Of a stretch of 64,000 nucleotides of DNA, positions 1 to 7,775 are shown piece after piece. The notes under the pieces were generated by a model that was given only the letters and a program-made list of their open reading frames with translations, did not search any database and was not told where the DNA came from. This stretch comes from Myxococcales bacterium (GTDB taxonomy: Bacteria; Myxococcota; UBA727; GCA-2721815), in contig PBLQ01000059.1 in the NCBI GenBank assembly GCA_002721815.1, positions 28,879 through 92,878 on the forward strand, in the 5' to 3' direction. The position numbers were made by a program, and so were the translations under genes. Within the stretch, counting starts at the first letter, position 1; each line of letters begins with the position of its first letter.

Positions 1-215
1 TCTGAATGGGCATAGGCGGTCGATGCCCCCTGGGTAACCCGAATGCCCACGCCGGCTGTTTGGCCCGCCGCTGAAGAGCGTATTTCTCCATTGTCTAATG
101 AAAGGCCGGTGGTCTTCCTTTTTTGGACATAAACATCGGCGTAATCAGCGCCGGTGGACATGGCGATTTCGAGGGTTTTTTCTAGTATATCTTGGCTGAG
201 GATGGGTGGTGCCAT
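1..215 (-). CDS. tldD: TldD/PmbA family metalloprotease, N-terminus only
   Basis: Reading the minus strand from the ATG at 215 gives 71 residues that run off the left edge of the window. The fragment has the TldD/PmbA N-terminal pattern: a predicted helix, then GADYADVYVQ, then a strand-rich stretch ending in GVGIRVTQGASTAYAHS. TldD with TldE forms a cytoplasmic zinc protease that trims unfolded peptides and matures some modified peptides. The zinc-binding HExxxH lies further into the protein and is not visible here, so activity cannot be judged. PmbA/TldE is the alternative assignment; the DYAD pattern and GVGIR favour TldD. Confidence 0.8.
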   Translation of the reverse strand, partial: MAPPILSQDILEKTLEIAMSTGADYADVYVQKRKTTGLSLDNGEIRSSAAGQTAGVGIRVTQGASTAYAHS

Positions 216-264
216 TTTAGGGTCTCGTTTCTCTTGGTCTGTCAGCCTTAATTAGGTAAAGAAA

Positions 265-1356
265 GTGGTGGAAAACAACAAGGTGAAAGCGGTTCTATTG
301 CGAATTAAATTTCCCATTTTGAGAATGCGAAACCCCCATTTTCAGGTTTTTTGGCTTGTTTTGTTCATGGCAAGCGCTGGTGTCCCTCTAGCGCACGCGC
401 AAGGATTGCCGGGGAAAGGCGTGCCGGTGCCGCCCCCTGATTTGGTGCTAAAGCAAAATATGGATGTGCCAAGAACTGCTTCGTACATATTGTCTGGGGT
501 TTATGGTGCCTTTCTTGGAACCTATTTGGGAGGCGTGAGCACCCCGTTGCAGCTGGGACCCAACCACGGCCAGCCCAGTGCTGCCATGCTTTCCAGCATG
601 TTGGGGCTCGGCATTGGAACCAGCTTAGGACTGGGATACGCCGCTGTCACAGACGCGCGCCTACAAGCCGCTCAGGCCTTTACCCATTACACCACACTGG
701 GGCTGATGAGTGGCATTGGGCTCGGCAACTTTTTTGGGGACCGTGGCAGGCCCGTGGGGGCAGAATACACCGGGGGCTTGGCCGGCGCGGTGGGTGGAAC
801 ATTACTGGCTCTTTCCATGGAGGCCAGTGGGCAAACCAACCACGGCAGCATGTTGTTGGGTGCCTATTCGTCGGTGTTGGTGGGTGCTGGTGCTCTCGCT
901 TTGGCAACGGGTGTGGGGTTTAACAGCGAAGGAACCACTGGCCTTACTTTTTTATCCATGGGGCTAAGTGGCACTTTGGTCTCCATGGCCTCCGCCCCTT
1001 TAAAACCCAACGCCATTCAAGCGGGCACGATATTTTTCAGTGGCGTGGTGCTCGCGGGAGGTGCTGCGGGCACCGTGGGCTTGGTGGACTTGCTCCTTGG
1101 CAACGACCGCTTTTTTGCCCCCGGCATTGATTCAGGGTCCGCGCAAGCGTGGGCTGGGCTGGCAGGCGCGGCGGCTGGTGCCTTCGTGGGTGAAATGATT
1201 TATAGGTGGGGCGCCATGCGTTGGCTAAAAAGTGAAAGGCGACCTATTAGATCAGAGGCTGGCAAAGTACGGCCCACGCTTTTGGCAGTTGAGCCACTCC
1301 GCGGACAAAGTAACGGGATGCAACCCGTGTTGGGGGTGCAATGGCAGTTGCCTTAA
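265..1356 (+). CDS. glycine-rich hydrophobic membrane or envelope protein, unknown function
   Basis: No family is recognised. The 363-residue protein has a signal-peptide-like segment (VFWLVLFMASAGVPLAHAQG, about residues 29-48) followed by a chain of Gly/Ala/Leu-rich segments (for example GLGIGTSLGLGYAAV and LAGAAAGAFVGEMIYRW) that look like short transmembrane or glycine-zipper hairpins. Translation may start at GTG 265 or 268, or at ATG 325, which would place the signal peptide at the very N-terminus; no strong ribosome site decides between them. The 3' end overlaps the downstream lipoprotein gene by 16 bases, so the two are probably cotranscribed. An envelope location is inferred from the leader. 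Confidence 0.7.
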   Translation: MVENNKVKAVLLRIKFPILRMRNPHFQVFWLVLFMASAGVPLAHAQGLPGKGVPVPPPDLVLKQNMDVPRTASYILSGVYGAFLGTYLGGVSTPLQLGPNHGQPSAAMLSSMLGLGIGTSLGLGYAAVTDARLQAAQAFTHYTTLGLMSGIGLGNFFGDRGRPVGAEYTGGLAGAVGGTLLALSMEASGQTNHGSMLLGAYSSVLVGAGALALATGVGFNSEGTTGLTFLSMGLSGTLVSMASAPLKPNAIQAGTIFFSGVVLAGGAAGTVGLVDLLLGNDRFFAPGIDSGSAQAWAGLAGAAAGAFVGEMIYRWGAMRWLKSERRPIRSEAGKVRPTLLAVEPLRGQSNGMQPVLGVQWQLP

Positions 1357-2117
1357 AATTTTTTAGCGCTTTCACCCTGGTGTTAAGTTTTGGCTGTGCC
1401 TCTGCCACCAACATCAAGCCGGAGCCCAAGCCGGCACAGAGCAGACCCGCTTTTCAAGTGGCTTCAGATGCCGTGGCGAAGGTCATTGATGACGGGATAG
1501 AGCCGGATCCCGATATCGAACGGCAATTGGCACCCTTTCGCGAGGAAATTCAGGCCTTTTCCCAAAGGGTGGTGGGGCGACTGCTGGGGCCATTAACCCG
1601 TGGTAAGCCGCAATCATCGCTCGGTAATTTCGTGGCTGACGCCATGCTGGCACAGACGAGATTACAGGCTGGTCGTAATGTTGATTTTTGTTTCACCAAT
1701 CAAGGCGGACTGCGAGTGGATTTGCCCCAAGGGGAACTCACTGCTGGTCAAGTTGCAGAGGTTATGCCCTTTGATAACAGTGTGGTGATCTTTTCGGCGA
1801 AGGGCCAACAAGTTCAAAATATCCTTAACCGCATCGCTCAGCGAGGGGACCCTATCTCCGGGATGTCCTACACCATGCCTGGCGAACAATTTCAAATCCA
1901 GGGCACTCCATTTGATATCCACCAGACCTACGAAATATGCACCAATGACTACGTGTTTGGCGGGGGTTCTAATTATCCCATCGATGCGTCCGTTCAGGCA
2001 GTTTACACGGGATTGCTCCTGCGTGACCTCATAGAGGCTGCTTTCCTCGATAACCTTGGGCAGGCCGGTGGGGTTACCCCCTATCTTGATGATCGTGTCG
2101 TGGAAGGAGGTGGGTGA
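1341..2117 (+). CDS. lipoprotein with a stand-alone 5'-nucleotidase C-terminal domain
   Basis: The protein (258 residues) begins with a lipoprotein leader ending in LSFGC, so it is probably anchored by Cys19. Residues about 85-245 match the substrate-specificity (C-terminal) domain of UshA-type 5'-nucleotidases: SLGNFVADAML, the DFCFTNQGGLR segment, MPFDNSVV, and an EICTNDYVFGGG segment typical of the nucleotide-stacking loop. There is no metallophosphatase domain in this polypeptide; it is encoded by the next gene, which starts at the stop codon. The two products probably assemble into one periplasmic nucleotidase or related phosphoesterase. Split pairs in this order are known from Bacteroidetes genomes (recalled, not checked). 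Confidence 0.85.
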   Translation: MAVALKFFSAFTLVLSFGCASATNIKPEPKPAQSRPAFQVASDAVAKVIDDGIEPDPDIERQLAPFREEIQAFSQRVVGRLLGPLTRGKPQSSLGNFVADAMLAQTRLQAGRNVDFCFTNQGGLRVDLPQGELTAGQVAEVMPFDNSVVIFSAKGQQVQNILNRIAQRGDPISGMSYTMPGEQFQIQGTPFDIHQTYEICTNDYVFGGGSNYPIDASVQAVYTGLLLRDLIEAAFLDNLGQAGGVTPYLDDRVVEGGG

Positions 2118-3019
2118 TGCAAAAACTCTCTCGCAGGACATTCATCCAGAGTGCAGCTGCTGTGGCCCCGACGTTGCTGCTCCCTAAGCGTACCTTGGGC
2201 CAGGATGCTGGCAGTATCGCCTTACTCCACACCAATGACACCCATAGCCGGCTCGAACCTTTTGACCGAGGCCCTTACGCCGGCCGAGCAGGGGTAGCAC
2301 GTCGGGCAACGGCGCTGAAAAAGGCAAGGTCATCGAATCTATATAGCTTGGTTTTAGATGCCGGTGATGTGTTCCAAGGCACCCCGTGGTTTAATCGGTA
2401 CCATGGTGAAATGGACATGAAAATGCTTCAGGCATTGGGCTATGACGGGATGGTATTAGGCAATCACGAGTTTGATGCCGGGATTGAACAACTTAGAAAA
2501 GCCCTCGGGTTTGCCCCGGACATGAAGATTGTTTCAGCCAACTATGAAGTCAGGGGGACGCCCCTCGAAGATCGGGTTACGCCGCACCACATTTTCCAAA
2601 AAGGGCCTTATAAAATCGGTGTTTTCGGCCTGGGCATTGCCCTTGAGGGTTTGGTTAATAGTAAAATGTGCGCCGGTGTGAAATACAAAGACCCACGGGA
2701 AGCCGCCAAACGTCATGTGCAGCTTCTGCGTGAGCGCCAATGCGACGTGGTGGTGTGTTTAAGTCATTTGGGGCACGAGGGATATCAAGGCGAGGTGGGC
2801 GATGTGGATTGGCCCAAGGACGTGCCGGGGGTGGATTACGTGGTGGGCGGTCATACCCATACCTTTCTGGAAAAACCGCACCGAGTCTCCGCCCATAAAA
2901 GTCATTGGGAAACGCCAGTCATGCAGGTGGGGCACTCCGGTTTATGGCTGGGGACCGCCTCGCTGCGCATCAACTCCCGTAAAGCACAACTGCAGTCTGC
3001 GAAGAACGTTTTGGTCTAG
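2117..3019 (+). CDS. Tat-exported metallophosphatase, catalytic half of a split 5'-nucleotidase
   Basis: The 300-residue protein starts with a twin-arginine leader (SRRTFIQSAAA) and then carries the dimetal calcineurin-like core of UshA/5'-nucleotidases: LLHTNDTHSRLEP, VLDAGDVFQGTPW, LGNHEFDAG, CLSHLGHEG and GGHTHTFLEKP supply the usual Asp, His and Asn metal ligands. The C-terminal substrate domain is missing and is encoded by the preceding gene. ATG 2117 is preferred over GTG 2114 because GGAGG lies about 7 bases upstream; it overlaps the upstream stop codon by one base (TGATG), suggesting translational coupling. The enzyme probably hydrolyses nucleotides or a related phosphoester in the periplasm. 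Folded Tat export fits a metal enzyme loaded in the cytoplasm. Confidence 0.88.
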   Translation: MQKLSRRTFIQSAAAVAPTLLLPKRTLGQDAGSIALLHTNDTHSRLEPFDRGPYAGRAGVARRATALKKARSSNLYSLVLDAGDVFQGTPWFNRYHGEMDMKMLQALGYDGMVLGNHEFDAGIEQLRKALGFAPDMKIVSANYEVRGTPLEDRVTPHHIFQKGPYKIGVFGLGIALEGLVNSKMCAGVKYKDPREAAKRHVQLLRERQCDVVVCLSHLGHEGYQGEVGDVDWPKDVPGVDYVVGGHTHTFLEKPHRVSAHKSHWETPVMQVGHSGLWLGTASLRINSRKAQLQSAKNVLV

Positions 3020-3020
3020 C

Positions 3021-3815
3021 CTAGTCGCCCTTGCTGTCATCACCTTCAAGAGCCGCGCGCATTTTTGCGAGTTCGTCTTCGATGGGGTCTGCCTTTGGCG
3101 ATGAAGCACTGCTTGCAGCACCGGTATCGCCGCCTGCCATTTTGGCTTTGAGGGCGGCCAAGGCGTCGTCGTTTTCCTGGGCGTTGAACATGGCCTCTAC
3201 CTCGGCCTCTGCTTTTTGCGCGCTCTCTTCTTCACCCACCAAATCCATCATCGCTTCGGACTGTGCTTCGGTATCTCCAATTTTTTCTGCCATGCGATCG
3301 AAAGTGTCAAAGGCGGAAGAATCAGCCAAATGGTCTTTGGTCATGGTTTCTGTGGCTTGGGTTCGTTGTTGTGCCTCAGCTGCATTGATACGCGAGATCA
3401 GCTCATTCTTTTTGCGTTTTGCTTCAGCCACTTTTTCACTAAGAGCGGCCATTCCTTTTTTCAGTTCTTCAACGTAGGTTTGCTGTTGCGCCACACCGGA
3501 CCGGTTCTCCTCAGCCATGGCATCATAGTTTTGCTTTTCTTCGAGCGCTTTACGGGCCAAATCATCGTTGCCTGCTCTGACCGCTTGCATGGCTTTCTGC
3601 TCCCATTCTTGAGCTTTAGTTTCAGCCTGTTCTGCGCCTGCCTCTGTCTTTTTCAACAGGGCCATCACCTCTACCAGCTTACCTTTGACCTTTTTCTCTT
3701 CGGCCTGCATATCTGCAATGGTTTGCTCGATGATTTTTCGGGGGTCTTCCGCTTGATCGATTAAATCATTGACATTCGATCGAATCACATTAGAAATACG
3801 TTTTAATAAACCCAT
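3021..3815 (-). CDS. pspA: PspA/IM30 family membrane-stress protein
   Basis: A 264-residue, almost entirely alpha-helical protein with the PspA start MGLLKRISNVIRSNVNDLID and the EDPRKIIEQTIADM segment. The central part is long coiled coil rich in Glu, Lys, Ala and Gln. PspA/IM30 proteins form ESCRT-III-like rods and rings on the inner membrane and protect it during stress. The tail (about residues 215-264) is low-complexity and acidic. A good ribosome site (GAGGAGA) precedes the ATG. No pspBC or pspF is adjacent and no sigma-54 site is obvious in the 106-base gap before the divergent neighbour, so control differs from that in E. coli. The stop lies one base from the convergent phosphatase gene. 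Confidence 0.92.
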   Translation of the reverse strand: MGLLKRISNVIRSNVNDLIDQAEDPRKIIEQTIADMQAEEKKVKGKLVEVMALLKKTEAGAEQAETKAQEWEQKAMQAVRAGNDDLARKALEEKQNYDAMAEENRSGVAQQQTYVEELKKGMAALSEKVAEAKRKKNELISRINAAEAQQRTQATETMTKDHLADSSAFDTFDRMAEKIGDTEAQSEAMMDLVGEEESAQKAEAEVEAMFNAQENDDALAALKAKMAGGDTGAASSASSPKADPIEDELAKMRAALEGDDSKGD

Positions 3816-3921
3816 GGGTTTTTCTCCTCATACGGTGTTTGAACCGTGAGATCATGACCCAACTGGGCACTTGTGGCAACCTTTTTGGGCTGAAATCCAA
3901 AGAAAGGGTATCGGGCAAATC

Positions 3922-4362
3922 ATGGGTCGATTTAGTGTAGGTGGAAACGCAGATTCTTGGTGTACCAAGTGTAAATTGGTTTTGGCGCATACCGTTGTGG
4001 CGATGGTCGAAAAGGTTCCCGTCAAGGCCCAATGTAATACTTGTGGGTCTACCCACAAATTCAGGTCTGATTCACCGAAATCTCGGGCCACAGGGAGCAA
4101 AGAGATTAAAGAAGCTTTGCGCAGCAAGAGCAAACGACTTTCTGCGGGTATGGTGAAGGCGAATCATTACCAAGAGCTGATGGCGGGCAGAGACCCTTCA
4201 ACGGCGAAAACTTATTCTCCAAAATCGACCTTCGAAAAAGGAGATTTGGTACGTCACGTTAAATTTGGCTTGGGTTTGGTCACTGTTTTGAAAGACCACA
4301 ACAAAATCGAGATTTTATTTGAAGAGGGTGCCAAAGTCCTCGTTTGTGCGGGGGCATCCTAG
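3922..4362 (+). CDS. small zinc-ribbon protein with a PcrA/UvrD-tail-like C-terminal domain
   Basis: The 146-residue protein opens with a zinc ribbon (CTKC near residue 14, CNTCGSTHKF about 28 residues later), has a basic Lys/Arg/Ser linker, and ends with KGDLVRHVKFGLGLVTVL plus KIEILFEEGAKVLV. The end resembles the Tudor/KOW-like domain at the C-terminus of PcrA/UvrD helicases, whose pattern GDxVxHxxFGxGxV binds RNA polymerase. A nucleic-acid or RNA-polymerase role is inferred, not shown. ATG 3922 is preferred to an upstream TTG at 3871 because the ribbon starts just after it and GAAAGGG lies upstream. The gene is divergent from pspA. Its stop overlaps that of hutF within one CTAG. Confidence 0.75.
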   Translation: MGRFSVGGNADSWCTKCKLVLAHTVVAMVEKVPVKAQCNTCGSTHKFRSDSPKSRATGSKEIKEALRSKSKRLSAGMVKANHYQELMAGRDPSTAKTYSPKSTFEKGDLVRHVKFGLGLVTVLKDHNKIEILFEEGAKVLVCAGAS

Positions 4363-5669
4363 CCGGCAGTCGCGGTTTGATATCTGGCGAGGAGCTTGCC
4401 CACGCGTTCACCCAGACCTTGTTCGTCCAGACGGGTCGAAATCCCGTTCTCAAGGACCCATTCTCCGTTAATTTTCACCCTCGAAATATCCCTACCGCTG
4501 CCACCCAGTAACCAGTCCTGAATGGTATGTTCCGCCGGTGCCTCTTGAAGATGGACGGGAATCTTTATCCAAACCTCATCGGTGTTTTGGGCTGGCTGAA
4601 AAGGCGCCAACGATCGCTGGCCATTTTGACATGCAACGGAAATTAACCCTTCAGCGAGACTCGGCACATGGTCTAGCCACACCAGGCGTCGCTCGAGGCG
4701 TAGCCGCTCATGATCCTCTAGCGATCTTAACTCATCCACCGCGTCAATCCGCACATGAGAATCGGTTCCAATCGCCAGCGGAATTTGATGTTTTAAATAG
4801 TCCGCGATGGGGGCGAGACCGTCGCCGAGGTTTCGTTCTGTTGAAGGGCAAATGCATACCGTGGCACCGCTTGTAGCCATGGCTTCCAAATCGGCTGAAT
4901 CGACATGGGTGCCATGTACCACAGTCGTGTTTGGACCTAAGACACCGTGTTTCAAGAGCAGGCCGATGGGCGATGTGCCGTAGACCTTTTGACAAATTTC
5001 GAGTTCTTTTCGCTGCTCAGCCGCGTGAACATGGAGCGGTAACTGATGGGTGGCACAGAATTCTGCGATGGGACGAAGCCAGGTTTCTGGGACGGCACGA
5101 ATGGAATGAATGGCGAGCCCCTGCTTGTGAGGTTCAATATCATCCTGCTCCAATGCATGGAGAACATGACGGAGGTATTCTTCGACACTGTTAAAAATAA
5201 AACGACGCTGAGCGCCTTTGGCAGGGTCGTCAGGGCCGTTCCAGTGATAAGCCGTGTGCAGAACCGTCAACTGAATGCCCACCTTGCGAGCGGCGTTCAT
5301 TAGGCATTTGGAAAGATGATAGGATGGGGTGTATCTGCTGCCATCAGGTTTGTGGTGAACGTAATGAAATTCGCCCACATGGGTAAATCCAGTTTTTAAG
5401 CAATCTAGGAAACACCAGGTGCCGATCAATTCTAGATCCTCGGCGGAAGCATTGGAGGCGATTTCGTACATTAAGGCCCGCCAAGACCAAAAATCGTCGT
5501 CGCCTTGTCCCCGTTGTTTTTTTTCAACCAGCCCGCGCATCACGCGCTGAAAACTGTGGCTGTGCGCATTAACCATGCCTGGGATGGTAAAATAATTTCC
5601 CTCACTGTGAATCGGCGCTGCGGGAGTTGTTAAGCGGCCATTTGAGGCAAATGAAAACTTTGCGTCCAT
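4359..5669 (-). CDS. hutF: formimidoylglutamate deiminase (HutF), amidohydrolase family
   Basis: HutF converts N-formimidoyl-L-glutamate to N-formyl-L-glutamate and ammonia in the five-step histidine degradation route. The 436-residue protein has the amidohydrolase metal motif GMVNAHSHSFQR, the HutF-type region DDFWSWRALMYE, the EFHYVHH segment, the second metal site HVHAAEQ, the HGTHVD loop, and the late metal Asp in IGTDSHVRID. It lacks little of the usual length of about 450. The gene starts 2 bases after the zinc-ribbon/TPR gene and is probably cotranscribed with it. No other hut gene is in the window, so an S-adenosylhomocysteine or guanine deaminase-like role is possible, though the DDFWSWR signature favours HutF. 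Confidence 0.88.
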   Translation of the reverse strand: MDAKFSFASNGRLTTPAAPIHSEGNYFTIPGMVNAHSHSFQRVMRGLVEKKQRGQGDDDFWSWRALMYEIASNASAEDLELIGTWCFLDCLKTGFTHVGEFHYVHHKPDGSRYTPSYHLSKCLMNAARKVGIQLTVLHTAYHWNGPDDPAKGAQRRFIFNSVEEYLRHVLHALEQDDIEPHKQGLAIHSIRAVPETWLRPIAEFCATHQLPLHVHAAEQRKELEICQKVYGTSPIGLLLKHGVLGPNTTVVHGTHVDSADLEAMATSGATVCICPSTERNLGDGLAPIADYLKHQIPLAIGTDSHVRIDAVDELRSLEDHERLRLERRLVWLDHVPSLAEGLISVACQNGQRSLAPFQPAQNTDEVWIKIPVHLQEAPAEHTIQDWLLGGSGRDISRVKINGEWVLENGISTRLDEQGLGERVGKLLARYQTATAG

Positions 5670-5671
5670 GA

Positions 5672-6826
5672 TTAGTTGGTACCCGATAACTTGGGCAGTA
5701 TTTTTGCGAGGTTGCTTTTATAGTTATTGTTGCGAGGGTCGAGGGCCAATGCTTGTTTAATGAAGTCTGCGGCGCGGGCATAATCTTTGCGGTGAAGGGC
5801 GTAGATGACCCCGAGCTGGTTATAAAATGCAGGAACTTGATTGTTTAGCGCAATCCCCGCATTTAGCCGGTCGATGGCTTCTGAAATTCGACCTTCTTTT
5901 TCAAGGTGTCTCGCCTCGTCATAGATAAGCGCCTCCGCCTTATTCACTCCTGTTTTGGGGCGTAATGCCGGGCGATTAAAAGCGGAACGAAACCCTTTAA
6001 GTTCCGCAGTGCCATTCCCTTGTGCAAAATCAATATCGTTAGGGGTCGCGCCTCCAGGGCTTTCGGGCTCTTCATCGGAAAATACGCCCCCGTCGTCAGG
6101 TGCAGAAATGTGACCCCGCAGGGCATTGCGTTCTTCGGTGTTCAAAGGCGAGATAATGCTTTTGGTTTTGAACAGGTCTTCAATCTCTGGGTTCACCTGC
6201 TGGCCTAAATCTTCGATGCCCGGACCACCGGCGGAAGAGGTTCGCCGAACAATTGATTGGGTGGCAACGCTAAAAATATTGTCTTCAGGAGATATTTCAA
6301 ACGAGTCGTCCAGAGGAAGATCATCCGCAAAGGCCCGGCCGATAATTTTGACTACGCCTCTGTCTGCCAAAGTTGCCAGCGCGGTTTTGACCTCAACGTC
6401 GTTAAGACCTGCATGTCGCTGAATACGTTCAACGGGCCGGCGACCATCTACATATTCAAGAACGTGCTGTTCAAAGGGTGTCAGCAATTTACTGTCCACG
6501 TGTTTCATGATGGCAGGGATGGCATCGGGTGCAATGAAAGCTTGTGAGCGACCAGAGACGTACAGGCGCTCGGCGGGCGGCTTATTGGGGTTATCATCAA
6601 TTTCTAAGGATTCGGATGGCACGCCGGAGGAATCGTCGATATCACTGAGTACAACCGCATCGCGAAGGTTAAAGAGGGCTGGACTCACCCCTCCCGGCCC
6701 CGGCCGGAGGTCTTTTTCTTCATCGAGGATATCGTCACCTAGGAAGGAGGTATCCATGATGAAATTGCAGTGTTGGCATATCACTGCATCTTGTTTCACA
6801 GTTTGTCCGCATTTGGGACAGATCAT
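5672..6826 (-). CDS. zinc-ribbon and TPR protein, unknown function
   Basis: No named family is recognised. The 384-residue protein starts with a compact zinc ribbon (Cys3, Cys6, Cys17, Cys20). A disordered acidic segment follows. Around residues 120-165 there is a winged-helix-like stretch (LTPFEQHVLEYVDGRRP through LADRGVVKIIGRAF). Another disordered acidic linker leads to about 80 C-terminal residues with two TPR-like units (EGRISEAIDRLNAGIAL and DYARAADFIKQALALDP). The architecture suggests a cytoplasmic adaptor or regulator. AAGGAC precedes the ATG. It sits between a helical protein and hutF on the same strand with gaps of 21 and 2 bases, consistent with one operon. Confidence 0.8.
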   Translation of the reverse strand: MICPKCGQTVKQDAVICQHCNFIMDTSFLGDDILDEEKDLRPGPGGVSPALFNLRDAVVLSDIDDSSGVPSESLEIDDNPNKPPAERLYVSGRSQAFIAPDAIPAIMKHVDSKLLTPFEQHVLEYVDGRRPVERIQRHAGLNDVEVKTALATLADRGVVKIIGRAFADDLPLDDSFEISPEDNIFSVATQSIVRRTSSAGGPGIEDLGQQVNPEIEDLFKTKSIISPLNTEERNALRGHISAPDDGGVFSDEEPESPGGATPNDIDFAQGNGTAELKGFRSAFNRPALRPKTGVNKAEALIYDEARHLEKEGRISEAIDRLNAGIALNNQVPAFYNQLGVIYALHRKDYARAADFIKQALALDPRNNNYKSNLAKILPKLSGTN

Positions 6827-6847
6827 AAGGTTGTCCTTAAGGCGGGA

Positions 6848-7354
6848 TTATCCCCTGAAGAGAATGAATTTAGAGAGGTCTACACCGAGTTGGGCGTTTT
6901 GCTCTTCGATGTAGTCGTTGTGCTCTGTGATGCGGGATTTAACATAGTCTTGGTAGATGTCCGCAAACAAACACAAGGCATCGTAGGCTGTATGCTCAAT
7001 CTTTCCTAAGCTGTCATTGTAAAGCTTACGTCCATCGCCCCTGGCCATGCGAAACTCGTCCTGAAGCAGTTTCCGCATGATTGGCGGAAAGCACAGCAGT
7101 GCACGCATAACGTCGGAAAGCATGAATGATTGAGATGATCGCACCTTTGCCAAGTATTTAAAAAAGGACCTTAAGCTACGGTCTTCTCCAGTAACCAATA
7201 AGTCGGTATATGCTTCTAAGAGGTGCTCCACGGATTGCCGAAGCTCAGCCCGGCCCATGCGGTTATAAGCCGTGACTCTTTTGGGGATTTCAGTGAGTAG
7301 GGTGGACACCAATCGGTCGTGATTGTCCTCGATGACTTGAAACAATTCGATCAT
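6848..7354 (-). CDS. all-helical protein resembling an RsbR N-terminal sensor domain
   Basis: The 168-residue product is predicted to be almost wholly helical and starts MIELFQVIEDNHDRLVSTLL. The stretch RAELRQSVEHLLEAYTDLL, followed by SLRSFFKYLAKVRSSQSF and a helix carrying LSDVMRALLCFPPIM, resembles the RsbR/RsbRD N-terminal four-helix sensor domains and some histidine-kinase helical sensor domains. There is no STAS, kinase or DNA-binding domain in the chain. The start overlaps the upstream lipoprotein stop (ATGA), so the two are translationally coupled. The sensory role is inference from weak similarity only. Confidence 0.7.
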   Translation of the reverse strand: MIELFQVIEDNHDRLVSTLLTEIPKRVTAYNRMGRAELRQSVEHLLEAYTDLLVTGEDRSLRSFFKYLAKVRSSQSFMLSDVMRALLCFPPIMRKLLQDEFRMARGDGRKLYNDSLGKIEHTAYDALCLFADIYQDYVKSRITEHNDYIEEQNAQLGVDLSKFILFRG

Positions 7355-7707
7355 GGCATGTCGCTCTCTGTGCCATTTGCACCCAAGCAGGTAAGCATTT
7401 CATTTTGACAGGTCGGCCCGTCTTGAATGGCAACATTATCAATGCATCTCGCAGCATCAACCGTGACCACTTGGTTTTCATTGCATCCGATGGCACATGA
7501 GTCCTGTTCCGTTCTTTCGCCCACCAGGACTTTGGCGCGATCGGGGTCATCGGACGGCTGAAAGCTGACATTACATTTCAGCGTACGCGTGCATAGATTT
7601 TCACAATTCACCGTTTCGCCACACCCGTTCAGGGCCAAGAGGAGGGCCAGTGTGCTGCCGCCTCCTAAGAGGGCCTTGGCAGGCCCGAGCCATTGTTGTT
7701 TCGCCAT
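7351..7707 (-). CDS. small cysteine-rich lipoprotein, unknown function
   Basis: A 118-residue secreted protein. The leader MAKQQWLGPAKALLGGGSTL ends in LLALNGCG, a lipobox placing the acylated Cys about 28 residues in. The mature part contains seven further cysteines (for example NCENLCTRTLKC and SCAIGC), probably disulfide-bonded in the periplasm or on the outer membrane. ATG 7707 is chosen because it gives a clean leader and has AAGA-type purines before it; upstream starts would add a non-signal extension. The gene heads the minus-strand run that continues to hutF and is divergent from tilS, so a promoter for both should lie at about 7708-7775. No family is recognised. Confidence 0.78.
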   Translation of the reverse strand: MAKQQWLGPAKALLGGGSTLALLLALNGCGETVNCENLCTRTLKCNVSFQPSDDPDRAKVLVGERTEQDSCAIGCNENQVVTVDAARCIDNVAIQDGPTCQNEMLTCLGANGTESDMP

Positions 7708-7775
7708 TTTTCTTCTTTCCCTGCCTAACGAACTTCCGTATGGATAAAATACATCACAAAGGGGTCCCGGCTGCA

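Noticed and set aside
1662..2141. 159-residue minus-strand frame inside the 5'-nucleotidase C-domain gene
   Set aside because: It is a shadow of a recognisable domain on the plus strand.
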